A DNA stretch of 64,000 bases from VGBV01 sp963780395 (GCA_963780395.1 CAWABY010000015.1:124001-188000), one strand, 5' to 3'; counted from the stretch's first letter, positions 32,636 to 41,555 are shown. Translations and numbers: made by a program. The notes: a model not told the origin generated them from the letters alone.

Positions 32636-34574
32636 CGAGCGGACCTTCCCCCCGCCGCCTGAATTCGCGGCGCAGGCGAACGCGAACGACCCGGACGTCT
32701 ACGAGCAGGCGGACGCGGACCCCGAGGCCTGGTGGGCATCGTGGGCGGACAAGCTCGACTGGATCGAGCCTTACGAGCAGGTCCTGGACTGGTCGGAGCC
32801 GCCGTTCGCCAAGTGGTTCGCCGGCGGCAAGCTGAACGCCTCGGCCAACTGCCTTGACCGCCACGTCGCCGCCGGCAACGGAGACCGGGTCGCCCTGCAC
32901 TGGGAGGCCGAGGACGCCGAGGACAAGAAGGGTGACGAGGGCCGCCGAGCAGTCACCTACACCGAGCTGCTGGACATGACCCAGCGCTTCGCCAACGCCC
33001 TGCGCGGCCTCGGCATCGGCAAGGGCGACGTCGTCGGCGTCTACCTGCCGATGTTGCCCGAGACGGTTGCGGCGATGCTGGCATGCGCCCGCATCGGGGC
33101 GGTCCACAACGTCGTCTTCGGCGGCTTCTCGGCCGAGTCGGTGAAGGAGCGGATGCAGTTCTCCGACGCCAAGGCGCTGGTCACCGCCGACGCAACGCTG
33201 CGGCGCGGCGAGCCGATCCCGATGAAGTCGGCCGTTGACGCGATCGCCGGCGAGATCTCAACGCTGGAGCACATCGTCGTCGTCGACCGCTGCGGCACCG
33301 GCCCGCCGATGACCGACGGCCGCGATCACTTCTGGCACGAGCTGACCGACGCGGCCGAGCCGGAATGCGAGCCCGAGCCGATGGACGCCGAGGATCCCCT
33401 CTACATCCTCTACACCTCGGGCTCGACCGGGAAGCCGAAGGGCATCCTGCACACGACGGCCGGCTACCTGACCGGGGTGACCGCGACCCACAAGCTCGTC
33501 TTCGACCTACATGAGGAAACCGATGTGTACTGGTGCGGGGCCGACGTCGGCTGGGTCACCGGCCACTCCTACATCGTCTACGGCCCGCTCGCCAACGGGG
33601 CGACCAGCGTCATGTACGAGGGCGCCCCCAACTACCCGGCCGAGGACCGCTGGTGGCGGATCATCGAGCGCTACGGGGTGACGATCTTCTACACGGCGCC
33701 GACCGCGATCCGTGCCTGCATGAAGTGGGGAGTCGAGCACCCGCAGAAGCACGACCTCTCCTCGCTGCGGCTGCTGGGCTCGGTCGGCGAGCCGATCAAC
33801 CCCCGCGCCTGGCTTTGGTACCACGAGCACATCGGCGGCGGGCGCTGCCCGATCGTCGACACGTGGTGGCAAACCGAGACCGGCGCGATCATGATCACTC
33901 CCCTGCCGGGCTTGACCACGACCAAGCCGGGCTCGGCGACCGTCCCCTTCCCGGGGGTCGAGGCCAAGATCCTCGACTCCGAGGGGGAGGAGATCAGCGA
34001 GGGCGCGGGCACGCTGGTGCTGACCCGGCCCTGGCCTTCGATGGCGCGCACGCTCTACAAGGAGCACGATCGCTTCGTCGAGACTTACTGGGACCGCTAC
34101 GGCCGCGACGTCTACCTGGTCGGAGACGCCGCCCGCCGCGACGAGGACGGCTACTTCTGGATCGTGGGGCGCATCGACGACGTCATCAACGTCTCCGGCC
34201 ACCGGCTCTCGACGATGGAGGTCGAGTCCACCCTGGTCTCCAACCCCGAGGTGGCCGAGGCGGCCGTGGTCGGCGTCCCGGACGAGCTCACCGGCCAGGC
34301 GATCATCGCTTTCGCAATCCCCGAGGGGAAGGGTGAGGAGGACGACGACCTCGCGACCGACCTCCGCGACTACGTCGCCGAGAGGATCGGCAAGCTCGCC
34401 CGCCCGAAGCGGATCGTGATCTGCGACGACCTGCCGAAGACCCGCTCAGGCAAGATTCTGCGACGGCTGCTGCGGGACATCGCCACCGGCGAGGACCTCG
34501 GCGACGTCACCACCCTGCGCGACCCCGACGTCGTCAAGGACGTCGAAAAGCGCTTCGCAGCCCAGGAGAGCTAG
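32574..34574 (+). CDS. acs: acetyl-CoA synthetase (AMP-forming)
   Basis: Activates acetate (or a similar short acid) to acetyl-CoA via acetyl-AMP. The 666-residue length is standard. Motifs: adenylation P-loop YTSGSTGKPKGIL, VDTWWQTETGA, hinge and A8 region GRIDDVINVSGHRLS, and the C-terminal KTRSGKILRRLLRD with the Lys that is acetylated to switch the enzyme off. ATG at 32574 is preceded by GAGGAGGAGA; a GTG one codon upstream is also possible. A homologous propionyl-CoA synthetase cannot be fully excluded. Confidence 0.93.
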   Translation: MAEAKAKHGEGHSELDVLLHTERTFPPPPEFAAQANANDPDVYEQADADPEAWWASWADKLDWIEPYEQVLDWSEPPFAKWFAGGKLNASANCLDRHVAAGNGDRVALHWEAEDAEDKKGDEGRRAVTYTELLDMTQRFANALRGLGIGKGDVVGVYLPMLPETVAAMLACARIGAVHNVVFGGFSAESVKERMQFSDAKALVTADATLRRGEPIPMKSAVDAIAGEISTLEHIVVVDRCGTGPPMTDGRDHFWHELTDAAEPECEPEPMDAEDPLYILYTSGSTGKPKGILHTTAGYLTGVTATHKLVFDLHEETDVYWCGADVGWVTGHSYIVYGPLANGATSVMYEGAPNYPAEDRWWRIIERYGVTIFYTAPTAIRACMKWGVEHPQKHDLSSLRLLGSVGEPINPRAWLWYHEHIGGGRCPIVDTWWQTETGAIMITPLPGLTTTKPGSATVPFPGVEAKILDSEGEEISEGAGTLVLTRPWPSMARTLYKEHDRFVETYWDRYGRDVYLVGDAARRDEDGYFWIVGRIDDVINVSGHRLSTMEVESTLVSNPEVAEAAVVGVPDELTGQAIIAFAIPEGKGEEDDDLATDLRDYVAERIGKLARPKRIVICDDLPKTRSGKILRRLLRDIATGEDLGDVTTLRDPDVVKDVEKRFAAQES

Positions 34575-34577
34575 GGC

Positions 34578-34637
34578 CTACTTCCGCTTCTTCTTGCACT
34601 TCCGTTTCTTCGCCGCGGTTGCCCATGACCGACACAT
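34578..34637 (-). pseudogene. remnant of a Lys/Cys-rich tail
   Basis: On the minus strand just past the acs stop, a 19-codon stretch reads ATAAKKRKCKKKRK and then stop, almost the same tail type as the gene on the other side of acs. An in-frame stop lies shortly upstream and no promoter or start is convincing, so I take it as the leftover end of a lost gene. Confidence 0.35.
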
Positions 34638-34694
34638 CGGCCGGCAGCATGCGTGTCTTCAGCGGCGAGGCCCGCGGCTGCCATCCTGCGCCCC

Positions 34695-35054
34695 ATGCTT
34701 CAGCACGTCTCCATCGAGGTCCCTCCTGACGAGCTCGAGCGCATGATCGAGTTCTGGGGCCTGATCGGCTTCGAGCGGGTCGACTCACCCGAGGAGTTGG
34801 GCTCCTCGATCGTCTGGGTCGAGCGCGAAGGCACCCAGGTTCATCTGATCTCGACGGAAGGCCACACGGCTCCCGCGCTCGGCCACGCCGCGGTGGTCGT
34901 CCCCGATCACGCCGATGCCAAGGCCCGCCTCCGCGAGGCCGGCTTCGAGGTAGAGGACACGAGGCAGCTGTGGGGAGCCGACCGAGCCTTCGCGCTGGCA
35001 CCCGGCGGTCACCGGGTGGAGCTGATGGCCGCCCCGCCGCCCGCGAGCGGGTAG
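34695..35054 (+). CDS. VOC-family (glyoxalase-like) protein
   Basis: A 119-residue protein of the vicinal oxygen chelate superfamily: two beta-alpha-beta-beta-beta modules, starting MLQHVSIEVPPDELERMIEFW and ending APGGHRVELMAA. Metal-ligand candidates are His4 in the first strand and Glu in HRVELM. Members include dioxygenases, glyoxalase and resistance proteins; no specific reaction can be assigned. ATG 34695 matches the fold start; an in-frame upstream start at 34653 would only add a non-conserved leader. Confidence 0.8.
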   Translation: MLQHVSIEVPPDELERMIEFWGLIGFERVDSPEELGSSIVWVEREGTQVHLISTEGHTAPALGHAAVVVPDHADAKARLREAGFEVEDTRQLWGADRAFALAPGGHRVELMAAPPPASG

Positions 35055-35111
35055 CCAGCGGCCGCGCCGCCGCCCGCGCGGGGCGAGCAGGCGACGCGAG
35101 CCGACCGGCTG

Positions 35112-35996
35112 CTACTCGGTGACCTCCACCTCGGAGACCATCCCCTTGACCACGTGGGGCGGGCCGCCTGTCTGCTTGTCGGAGATGAAGCAGAAGAAGG
35201 CGTAGCTCCCGGGCTCGAGGTTGGCGGTCACGATCTGTGACTTGCCTCCGTCGATCACGGTGCTCGATACCGCGTTCTCCTCGCTCGCGAACGGTGGCGG
35301 GCCGCTGCCCCCGCCCTGGCTGGTCAGGAACTCCTTCGCCTGCTCGATCGTGGCGCCGTCCTTCATCTTCGAGGCCAGGAAGTGGTGCCAGGTGCCACCC
35401 TCGTTGTCCAGCAGCAGCTCCTGCTCACCGGCCTTCAGGCCCTCGCCGCTGAAGCTGTACTCCACGGCGCTGACAGTGCCGTCGGCCTCGGGCAGCTCCG
35501 CGTCGCTCTCGCCGGTGACCTCGAAGCTCGTCAGGCTCTCCGGCGGGGTGCCCTCGTCGGTGGTGGGAAGCACGTAGTAGGTGCCCGCCTCCAGGACCAG
35601 GGTCGCCGTCGAGGACTCGCCCTTCTTCGTGCTGCCGGGGCCTCCGGCGGCCTGGAACCAATCGGCGACCGGCTTGCCCTGGACCGCGTTGTCGAGCTCG
35701 GCGATCACTTCCTCTTCCGTGCGGTCCTCACCCTCGGCCACGAAGGCGAGCTGGCCGTCCGCGTCGGCATCGGAGCTATTGGTCAGCGTCAGCTCGGCCG
35801 GGCCGGCCTCGGCCTCGGCGGGCGCGGTGACCTCCGGTGCCTTGCCGCTTCCGCTCACCTCGATCGCTACGGAACTGGGATCGGAAGAACCGCTGTCATC
35901 GTCGTCGTCGCCACAGGCGGCGACGGTGGTCGCGCTCAATGCGAGGGCGGCGAGCAGCGCTACGGCGCGGCGGCCTCCCAGGTCAAACTTGGACAT
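35112..35996 (-). CDS. lipoprotein with cupredoxin-like domains
   Basis: A 294-residue exported lipoprotein: lipobox VAAC (Cys28) followed by an Asp/Ser-rich linker. Two related beta-sandwich halves follow (about 45-160 and 165-294). The second has residues that fit a type-1 copper site: His in GTWHHFLA, Cys in YAFFCFIS, and His plus Met in PPHVVKGM. The first half lacks these. It may bind copper or act as an electron carrier. ATG 35996 with GGAAGGGAG upstream. It lies 59 bp downstream of a membrane-protein gene. Confidence 0.75.
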   Translation of the reverse strand: MSKFDLGGRRAVALLAALALSATTVAACGDDDDDSGSSDPSSVAIEVSGSGKAPEVTAPAEAEAGPAELTLTNSSDADADGQLAFVAEGEDRTEEEVIAELDNAVQGKPVADWFQAAGGPGSTKKGESSTATLVLEAGTYYVLPTTDEGTPPESLTSFEVTGESDAELPEADGTVSAVEYSFSGEGLKAGEQELLLDNEGGTWHHFLASKMKDGATIEQAKEFLTSQGGGSGPPPFASEENAVSSTVIDGGKSQIVTANLEPGSYAFFCFISDKQTGGPPHVVKGMVSEVEVTE

Positions 35997-36000
35997 GCCA

Positions 36001-36014
36001 CTCCCTTCCGGGAG
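36001..36014 (-). promoter_or_regulatory. hairpin containing the lipoprotein ribosome binding site
   Basis: On the minus strand CTCCC-GGAA-GGGAG folds as a five-base-pair stem with a GNRA-type tetraloop, five bases upstream of the ATG. The GGGAG arm is part of the Shine-Dalgarno, so folding could limit translation. The stem is short, so this is tentative. Confidence 0.35.
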
Positions 36015-36055
36015 GTACCCCTGCCTCCCGATCGTTGGACGAGCGCGAGGGTAGC

Positions 36056-37186
36056 TCAGCGACGGCGCTTGCGCTTGCGCGGCGACCCGCCGGACCCGTT
36101 CTCGCCTCCGGCGCCGTTGCCTTCCGGAGCATCCGGGGAGCTGGGCGCATCGGGCTGGCCGGACGCGTCCGGCGGGCCGGGCGCGTCTGGCTTGTCCCCG
36201 GAGACGTCGCGGCCGCGCCCCTCGAGCGCGTCGCCTCCTGCCCCACCGGCCTCGTCGCCGGGCCGCGTCCAGGGAACTGCCGCCCCGGCTGCCCAGGCCG
36301 GCGGCGTTCCCCTGGGCCATCTGCCCAGGAGCAGCACGCCCAGCGCCAGGAACCAGATGACCAGCGCCAACTGAGCGAACGGCAGCAGGATCACCGCCAC
36401 CCCGAGCGCGACGCCGAGGGACGCCCAGAAGCGGGTCATCAAGCCGGTCCGCATCGCCCACACCGACGTGTAGACCATCGCCGTCACCAGGCCCAGCAAG
36501 GCGGGCAGCAGCAAGGCTCGTGAGAACGAGATCAGCCCTGAATCATCGACCTGGTCCTCCGCCCGCTGCTCAGTCGCATCGCTCACCTCCTCGTCCTCAG
36601 TGGTGGTGGGCGTCGTCTCCTCGGTCGGCGTCGTCGTCACCTCGCCGCCCTGGCCCTCCCCGCCCGCTTGCGCCGGCTCGCCACCGCCGGCCGGCTGCGG
36701 CTTCTCGGCGCCCGCCGAGCCGCCGGCGCCCGCGTCGTCCGGAGCGGCCTCCCCGGACCCCGACGCCTCCGCGACCTCAGCCGCGGGCTCGCTGTCCAGG
36801 AACTTCTCGCCGGCGTCCTTGAGCCCGATCGCCTGCAACGGCCCCTGGATCGCCAGCAGCACGGGCCCGATGAAGCAGAAGGCGACGAGCGCGGGGCGGA
36901 CGCGGTCGGCACGCGCCCTGGCGGCGATGAAGAGGACGTATAGCGGCAGCGTGAAGCAGAGCCAGGCCAGCCCGTAGCTGATCCGCGCCAGCAGCAGCCT
37001 GCCACCATCCTCGCCGTACTGGGCGAGCAGCCCGGCGTCCGTATCGAGGTTCTCGCCCGAGGCACCGGCTTGGATCACGATCGAGGCAACGAACAGCACG
37101 ACACCGAGCAGCGCCGCGTAGCCGGCCGGGATCATCAGCCGCCGTTCGCGCGCCAGAAGTTGGGCGCTGTTCGCAGGTGGGTTCAA
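36056..37186 (-). CDS. membrane protein with long low-complexity linker
   Basis: A 376-residue protein of unknown function. Three transmembrane helices near the N-terminus (about 18-40, 66-88, 98-118), a disordered Gly/Ala/Glu/Thr-rich section (about 130-215), two or three more helices (about 222-290), and an Asp/Pro/Gly-rich tail ending in the strongly basic RKRKRRR. The hydrophobic parts resemble a DUF4386-like integral membrane layout, but I cannot assign a family. ATG start. It is upstream of the cupredoxin-like lipoprotein gene on the same strand. Confidence 0.7.
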   Translation of the reverse strand: MNPPANSAQLLARERRLMIPAGYAALLGVVLFVASIVIQAGASGENLDTDAGLLAQYGEDGGRLLLARISYGLAWLCFTLPLYVLFIAARARADRVRPALVAFCFIGPVLLAIQGPLQAIGLKDAGEKFLDSEPAAEVAEASGSGEAAPDDAGAGGSAGAEKPQPAGGGEPAQAGGEGQGGEVTTTPTEETTPTTTEDEEVSDATEQRAEDQVDDSGLISFSRALLLPALLGLVTAMVYTSVWAMRTGLMTRFWASLGVALGVAVILLPFAQLALVIWFLALGVLLLGRWPRGTPPAWAAGAAVPWTRPGDEAGGAGGDALEGRGRDVSGDKPDAPGPPDASGQPDAPSSPDAPEGNGAGGENGSGGSPRKRKRRR

Positions 37187-37222
37187 GGCGCGCGCATCTT
37201 AGAAGCAGGCGGCCGCGCGCGG

Positions 37223-37669
37223 CTAGCCGCGCTCATGGAAATAAAACTCGGGCAGGGCGCCCTCGATCACCTCGGCTGTCATGCGCTGGGCGACCTCGAG
37301 GTTGCCGGTGCGGACGGCGATGTCATCCAGGGTGACGATGCCGGTCAGCTCTCCGCCCTCGACCACGGGAAGCCGGCGGATGCGGTGCTGGACCATCAGT
37401 GCCGCCGCCTCCTCCAGGTCCATCTCCGGGCTGCCGGAGATCAGCGGCCGCGAGGCGTGCTCGCCGGCCGGCGCCGTCAGCGCCAGGTCGTCCGCGGCCA
37501 CCCGCACCGCCACGTCGCGGTCGGTGATCATCGCCGCGGGAGCGCCCTCGGGGTCGCAGATCACGACCGATCCGACGCTGCGATCGCGCATCAGGCGCGC
37601 CACGGCGCGGACCTCCTCTCCCTCGTCGGCGGTGATGACCCCCGCGGTCATGATCTCGCGGAGCTGCAT
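37223..37669 (-). CDS. CBS-domain pair protein
   Basis: A 148-residue stand-alone pair of CBS domains, which usually sense adenosine nucleotides. First domain: REIMTAGVITADEGEEVRAVARLM...AMITDRDV; second: MDLEEAAALMVQHRIRRLPVV followed by GIVTLDDIA. Both have the Asp-rich ends that bind ribose (TDRD, LDD). It has no attached catalytic domain. ATG start at 37669, 35 bp from the divergent reductase gene. Confidence 0.93.
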   Translation of the reverse strand: MQLREIMTAGVITADEGEEVRAVARLMRDRSVGSVVICDPEGAPAAMITDRDVAVRVAADDLALTAPAGEHASRPLISGSPEMDLEEAAALMVQHRIRRLPVVEGGELTGIVTLDDIAVRTGNLEVAQRMTAEVIEGALPEFYFHERG

Positions 37670-37704
37670 GGCGGCAGCGTACCTGCTGGTCCTATGCTCC
37701 CGGC

Positions 37705-38847
37705 GTGCCCCTGCTTTCACGCCAGCGCGGCCCTATCGCCCTCTACGGCGCCACCGGCTACACGGGCAGGCTGACCGCCGCTGAGCTGGCGAAGGCCAAG
37801 GTCGAGTTCGTGATCTCCGGGCGGAGCCGCGCCAAGCTCGAGGCGTTGGCGGAACAGCTCGGCGGGGACGTCGGCGTGCAGCCCGCGTCATTGGACGATC
37901 CTGCATCGCTGCGCTCGCTGCTGGACGGGTGCGCCGCGGTGATCGACTGCGCCGGCCCCTTCACGCTGCACGGCGAGCCCGTGTTGCGCGCGGCCGTCGA
38001 GACCGCCACCCATTACCTGGACACCACCGGCGAGCAGCCCTACATGCGCCTGGCGCTGGAGCGCTATGGCCCCGGCGCCGCAGACGCCGGCGTGGCGGTG
38101 ATCCCGGCGATGGGCTTCGACTACGTCCCCGGCGACATGATCGCCTCGCTCACCGCCGAGGGGATGGGCGAGGTCGACGAGGTGCTGCTGGCCTACGCCG
38201 CCTCCGGATTCGGGGCGACCCGCGGCACCATGCTCTCGGCCCTGGAGATACTGAAGGGCGGCGACGTCGAGTGGCGCAAGCTGCAGTGGCGGCGGGCCGA
38301 TCAGAGCGTTGGTCGCGGCAGCTTCGAGTTCCCTGACCCGATCGGGCGCAAGCGCATGATCCGCTACCCGGCCGGCGAGCAGATCACTGTCCCACGCCAC
38401 ATCCGCACGCGCCGGGTGCGAACGATGATCAGCGCCTCCTCGCTGGCGCCCGAGGCGCTGGGCCCGGCGCTGCCGCTGCTGACCAGGCCGACGGGGCTGG
38501 CCATGCGGACGCCGCTTCGGCGGGCTGTCGGGGCGATGATCTCGCGGCTGCCGGAGGGCCCGAGCGCCGAGGACCGGGCGGCCGCCAGGTTCACGATCGT
38601 CTGCGACGTGACGAGGGGCAGCAAGCGGCGTCGCGGCGTGATCCGGGGGTCGGACGTGTACGGGCTGACCGCGGCCGCCGTGGCCCGCGGAGCGATCATC
38701 GCCGCCCAGGGCGGCATACCCGGTTCGGGCGGCCTCGCTCCGTCTCAGGCCTTCGAGCCGCGCCTCTTCCTCGAGGACCTCGCGCCCTTTGAGGTCGAAT
38801 GGGAAGTCGAGTCCGAGCCCCGCGAGCCCGCCGCCGTGGCGGCCTAG
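37705..38847 (+). CDS. saccharopine dehydrogenase-like / trans-acting enoyl reductase family protein
   Basis: A 380-residue NAD(P)-binding protein. The Rossmann motif LYGATGYTGRLTA is at residues 13-25, followed by SGRSRAKLEAL, a nucleotide-specificity strand. CAAVIDCAGPFTLHGEPV and TTGEQPYMRL are typical of the group that includes the trans-acting enoyl reductases of mycobacterial lipid synthesis. The true substrate is unknown; it is not the lysine-pathway enzyme by length or context. GTG start at 37705; the next gene starts at the base after its stop. Confidence 0.8.
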   Translation: MPLLSRQRGPIALYGATGYTGRLTAAELAKAKVEFVISGRSRAKLEALAEQLGGDVGVQPASLDDPASLRSLLDGCAAVIDCAGPFTLHGEPVLRAAVETATHYLDTTGEQPYMRLALERYGPGAADAGVAVIPAMGFDYVPGDMIASLTAEGMGEVDEVLLAYAASGFGATRGTMLSALEILKGGDVEWRKLQWRRADQSVGRGSFEFPDPIGRKRMIRYPAGEQITVPRHIRTRRVRTMISASSLAPEALGPALPLLTRPTGLAMRTPLRRAVGAMISRLPEGPSAEDRAAARFTIVCDVTRGSKRRRGVIRGSDVYGLTAAAVARGAIIAAQGGIPGSGGLAPSQAFEPRLFLEDLAPFEVEWEVESEPREPAAVAA

Positions 38848-39525
38848 ATGAGCCGAAGCCGTGGCAGGGCTGGCCGCAGACCCACGGTCAGCCTGGACCA
38901 GGGGGCCGCGCCCGGGGGCGCGCTGTGTCCCGCCTGCGGCAAGCCGCTGTTCGTCTGGGTCGAGACCGAGGGCTGGGGCCCGCGCGAGGACCAGGTGATC
39001 GATCGCTGCGAGAACTGCGGCCTGGCGGTCGCCCGCGACGCCGTCCCCAGCGCCACCGAAGCGATCACCCAGCTGCTGGGGGCAAGCGGCAACGGACGCA
39101 ACGTCTTCCGCGCCCCCAACGCGGCGAGCCTGCAGGCCTGGCTCGGGGCCGAGAACTGGGCCGCCCTGCGCCCGGGGGACGGCGCGCTGAAGCCCTCGCC
39201 TCGGTCGGCGGAGCTGCTGCTGGCCAAACGCGGCCTGGAGGTGCGCCGCATCCGCCACCTGGCCACCGCGGGAATGGCGTCCATGTGGCAGACCCTGCTG
39301 AACCTGCTCACCTTCCACCGCGACTTCGCCTCCGAGGCGCTTTCGGGCCGCCTGCGTCCAGGGGGCGGCCGCGGCCGGGCCGCCTACGCGATCGACGTCA
39401 TGGTCACGATCCTGGCGGCGATCCCGACCGCGATCCTGGCCGTGCTGCTGGAGGGCGGCGCCGTGCTGGCCCGCCGCGGCGGCGTGATCGAGGTCAGCGC
39501 GGCGCCGCGCTCGGGCAGCCAGTAA
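38848..39525 (+). CDS. zinc-ribbon protein of unknown function
   Basis: A 225-residue protein. A CPAC...CENC zinc ribbon (about residues 26-55) precedes a region VFRAPNAASLQAWLG and PSPRSAELLLAKRGLEVRRI, which looks like the closing part of a SAM methyltransferase-type fold, then a hydrophobic helix near the C-terminus (VTILAAIPTAILAVLL). No SAM-binding glycine motif is present, so it is probably not an active methyltransferase. It starts directly after the reductase gene, so the two are likely co-expressed. Confidence 0.6.
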   Translation: MSRSRGRAGRRPTVSLDQGAAPGGALCPACGKPLFVWVETEGWGPREDQVIDRCENCGLAVARDAVPSATEAITQLLGASGNGRNVFRAPNAASLQAWLGAENWAALRPGDGALKPSPRSAELLLAKRGLEVRRIRHLATAGMASMWQTLLNLLTFHRDFASEALSGRLRPGGGRGRAAYAIDVMVTILAAIPTAILAVLLEGGAVLARRGGVIEVSAAPRSGSQ

Positions 39526-39549
39526 GCCGGCGCCGGCCGCGGCTGTCGC

Positions 39550-40383
39550 TTAGGAGGCCAGCTCCAGCGCCAGCGCACCGACGCCGTCGGGGTCCCCGAG
39601 GTGCGGCGCCATTCGCTCCTCGTCCACCTCTCGCGACTCGCTGCCGGCCAGCCGCGTGCCAAGGGCCGCTGCCGCTTCGCGGAGCAGGTGGGGCGTCGAT
39701 GGCGCGGTCACGATCAGCGAGGGCAGCTCGGCCTCCCGGAGCGCGGAGAGGGGCATGGACCAGCTCGTGGCGGCTCCGAGCTCGGCGAACAGGATCCGGG
39801 GCCGCTCCCGCGCCTGTCCCGTCAGCTCCGCGGGCAGCCTGGCCGCTCCCGCGCCGATCGCCTCCAGGCCGCCTGACAGGTAGAGGTCGAGCGCCGCCTC
39901 CGTGCCCCCCTCGTTGACCGCGTCGCGCATGGCCACGCGGTCGGCCGAGAGCGGCTCTGTCGCCTCGGGGACCAGGCCGAGCGCCGGCGGCTCGACCAGG
40001 ACGAGGCCCAGCGCGAGCTCGGGATGGCGCAGGGCCAGGTCCAGCGCCACGAGGGCGCCGAGCCCGGCGCCGACGAGTACCGCGGGGGCTGCGTCCCTCG
40101 CGTCCAGCAGGGCCACCCCGTCCTCTGCCTGCTCCTCGATCGTCGTGCGCTGATAGCCGTCGGGAACCGTCGACCGGCCCCATCCGCGGCGGTCGTAGAA
40201 GAGCGCGGAGACGCGGTCTTCGAGGGCATCAACCACGCCTCGCCAGGCCGAACGGCTGGTCGCGGTCTCGTGGACGAGCAGCACCGGCGTCCCCTCGCCG
40301 CTCTGGCTGTAGTCGAGCTCGATGCCGCGGACAAGGATGACGCCGCCTCCCTCGAGGACCAGCTCGCCGCGGCGCTCAGGCAT
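39550..40383 (-). CDS. alpha/beta-hydrolase fold protein lacking the nucleophile
   Basis: A 277-residue alpha/beta-hydrolase-fold protein: VLLVHETATSRSAWRGV (oxyanion region), FYDRRGWGRS, and the nucleophile-elbow segment VLVGAGLGALVAL. At the elbow, where GxSxG is expected, residues 105-109 are GAGLG, so Gly107 replaces the Ser, Asp or Cys nucleophile. It may be catalytically dead or work by another mechanism. ATG overlaps the stop of the SDR gene upstream (TGATG), so the two are translated together. Confidence 0.8.
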   Translation of the reverse strand: MPERRGELVLEGGGVILVRGIELDYSQSGEGTPVLLVHETATSRSAWRGVVDALEDRVSALFYDRRGWGRSTVPDGYQRTTIEEQAEDGVALLDARDAAPAVLVGAGLGALVALDLALRHPELALGLVLVEPPALGLVPEATEPLSADRVAMRDAVNEGGTEAALDLYLSGGLEAIGAGAARLPAELTGQARERPRILFAELGAATSWSMPLSALREAELPSLIVTAPSTPHLLREAAAALGTRLAGSESREVDEERMAPHLGDPDGVGALALELAS

Positions 40384-41207
40384 CAGCGCTCCAGCGAGCC
40401 CCTCGTTGCGGATCCCCAGATGCGGTCGATCAGCGGCAGCGCCAGCGCGCGCGGGGTGTGTTGTCCAACCAGGGATTGGGCCCGGTTGAGCGCGCCGGGG
40501 ACGACCACCCGCTTGCCTTGGTCGGTGCCCTCGACGGCATGGCGGCCGATCTCCTCGGCGGACATCCAGAACGCATCCGGGGTCTCCTCCTCGATTCCCG
40601 TCATCCCCGCGATGTCCGTGAATTCGGTCTTGACCGGCCCCGGGCAGACGGCGGTGACGGTCACCCCGCTGCCGCGCTGCTCCGTGTGAAGCGCCTCGCT
40701 GAAGGAGAGCACGAAGGCCTTGCTGGCGGCATAGGTGGCAGAGCCCGGGAGCGGTTGAAAGGCGGCCACCGAAGCGACGTTGACGACCGCGCCTCGGCCG
40801 CGCTCGGCCATTCCCGGCAGGTAGCGGCTGGTCAGGTCGACCACGGCCTCGACGTTGAGGCGGACCATGCCGACCATCCGTCCCGGGTCGTTCGCGATGA
40901 AGCGGCCCCGTGAGCCGAAGCCCGCGTTGTTGACGAGCACCTCGACCGAGCGGCCGAGCCCATGGATCTCCCCGGCCAGGCGGTCGCGCTCCTCGGGGTC
41001 GATCAGGTCGCAGGCCAGCGCGGCGGCCTCGACTTCGTGTTCGCCGGAGAGCTCCGCCGCCAGGCTCTTGAGGCGCTCCTCCCGCCGCGCGACCAGGGTC
41101 ACGTTGTGCCCCCGCTTGGCGAGCTCGCGCGCGATCGCGGTGCCGATTCCCGACGAGGCGCCTGTGATCAAAGCGGTGCCGCCTACGGAGGGGTCGGGCA
41201 GCGCCAA
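40383..41207 (-). CDS. short-chain dehydrogenase/reductase
   Basis: A classical SDR of 274 residues, NAD(P)-dependent, cytoplasmic. Cofactor motif TGASSGIGTA near residue 16, VNNAGFGS near 95, catalytic Ser in NVASVAAF and YAASK (Tyr and Lys of the triad), and the PGPVKTEF loop. Arg at VARREER suggests NADP(H). Substrate unknown. TTG start at 41207. It lies between the small protein gene upstream and the hydrolase-fold gene downstream. Confidence 0.92.
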   Translation of the reverse strand: MALPDPSVGGTALITGASSGIGTAIARELAKRGHNVTLVARREERLKSLAAELSGEHEVEAAALACDLIDPEERDRLAGEIHGLGRSVEVLVNNAGFGSRGRFIANDPGRMVGMVRLNVEAVVDLTSRYLPGMAERGRGAVVNVASVAAFQPLPGSATYAASKAFVLSFSEALHTEQRGSGVTVTAVCPGPVKTEFTDIAGMTGIEEETPDAFWMSAEEIGRHAVEGTDQGKRVVVPGALNRAQSLVGQHTPRALALPLIDRIWGSATRGSLER

Positions 41208-41220
41208 CGGCCCGGCTCGT

Positions 41221-41493
41221 TCAGGCGAGGCCCTCGCGGGCCTCGCGCACCAGGGTGACCGCCTCGGGGAAGATCACCCGGATCGCGTCGCGGACCTGGG
41301 CGGCCTGGTCGTCGGGAGACCCCTTGAGCTCGATCGAGTTGATCGCGGCGACCGTCATGTCGACCGCGAGCTTGATCGCGTTGTCGGCCCAGGCCACCTT
41401 CTGGGAGCTCTGCATCTGCTCGGCGAGCTCCTCCATGCGTCGGCGCATCTCGTCGGGGTCCCCGAAGAGGCCGCCGAATCCTCCGGCTTCCAT
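41221..41493 (-). CDS. small helical protein of unknown function
   Basis: A 90-residue, mostly helical protein: a Gly-rich start, then EMRRRMEELAEQMQSSQKV, and a C-terminal part PDDQAAQVRDAIRVIFPEAV. It has no membrane segment or motif I recognise. ATG start at 41493; the stop is 13 bp before the SDR start, suggesting a three-gene operon. Coding evidence is the strong G/C third-position bias. Confidence 0.65.
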   Translation of the reverse strand: MEAGGFGGLFGDPDEMRRRMEELAEQMQSSQKVAWADNAIKLAVDMTVAAINSIELKGSPDDQAAQVRDAIRVIFPEAVTLVREAREGLA

Positions 41494-41555
41494 GTGCCGA
41501 TCATAGGTGACGATCGGCGCGCCCTTCGCGCGCCGCGGTCGGGAAGCGTCGGGGC

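Noticed and set aside
38848..39525. Zinc-ribbon protein as an active methyltransferase
   Set aside because: The SAM-binding glycine-rich loop is absent.
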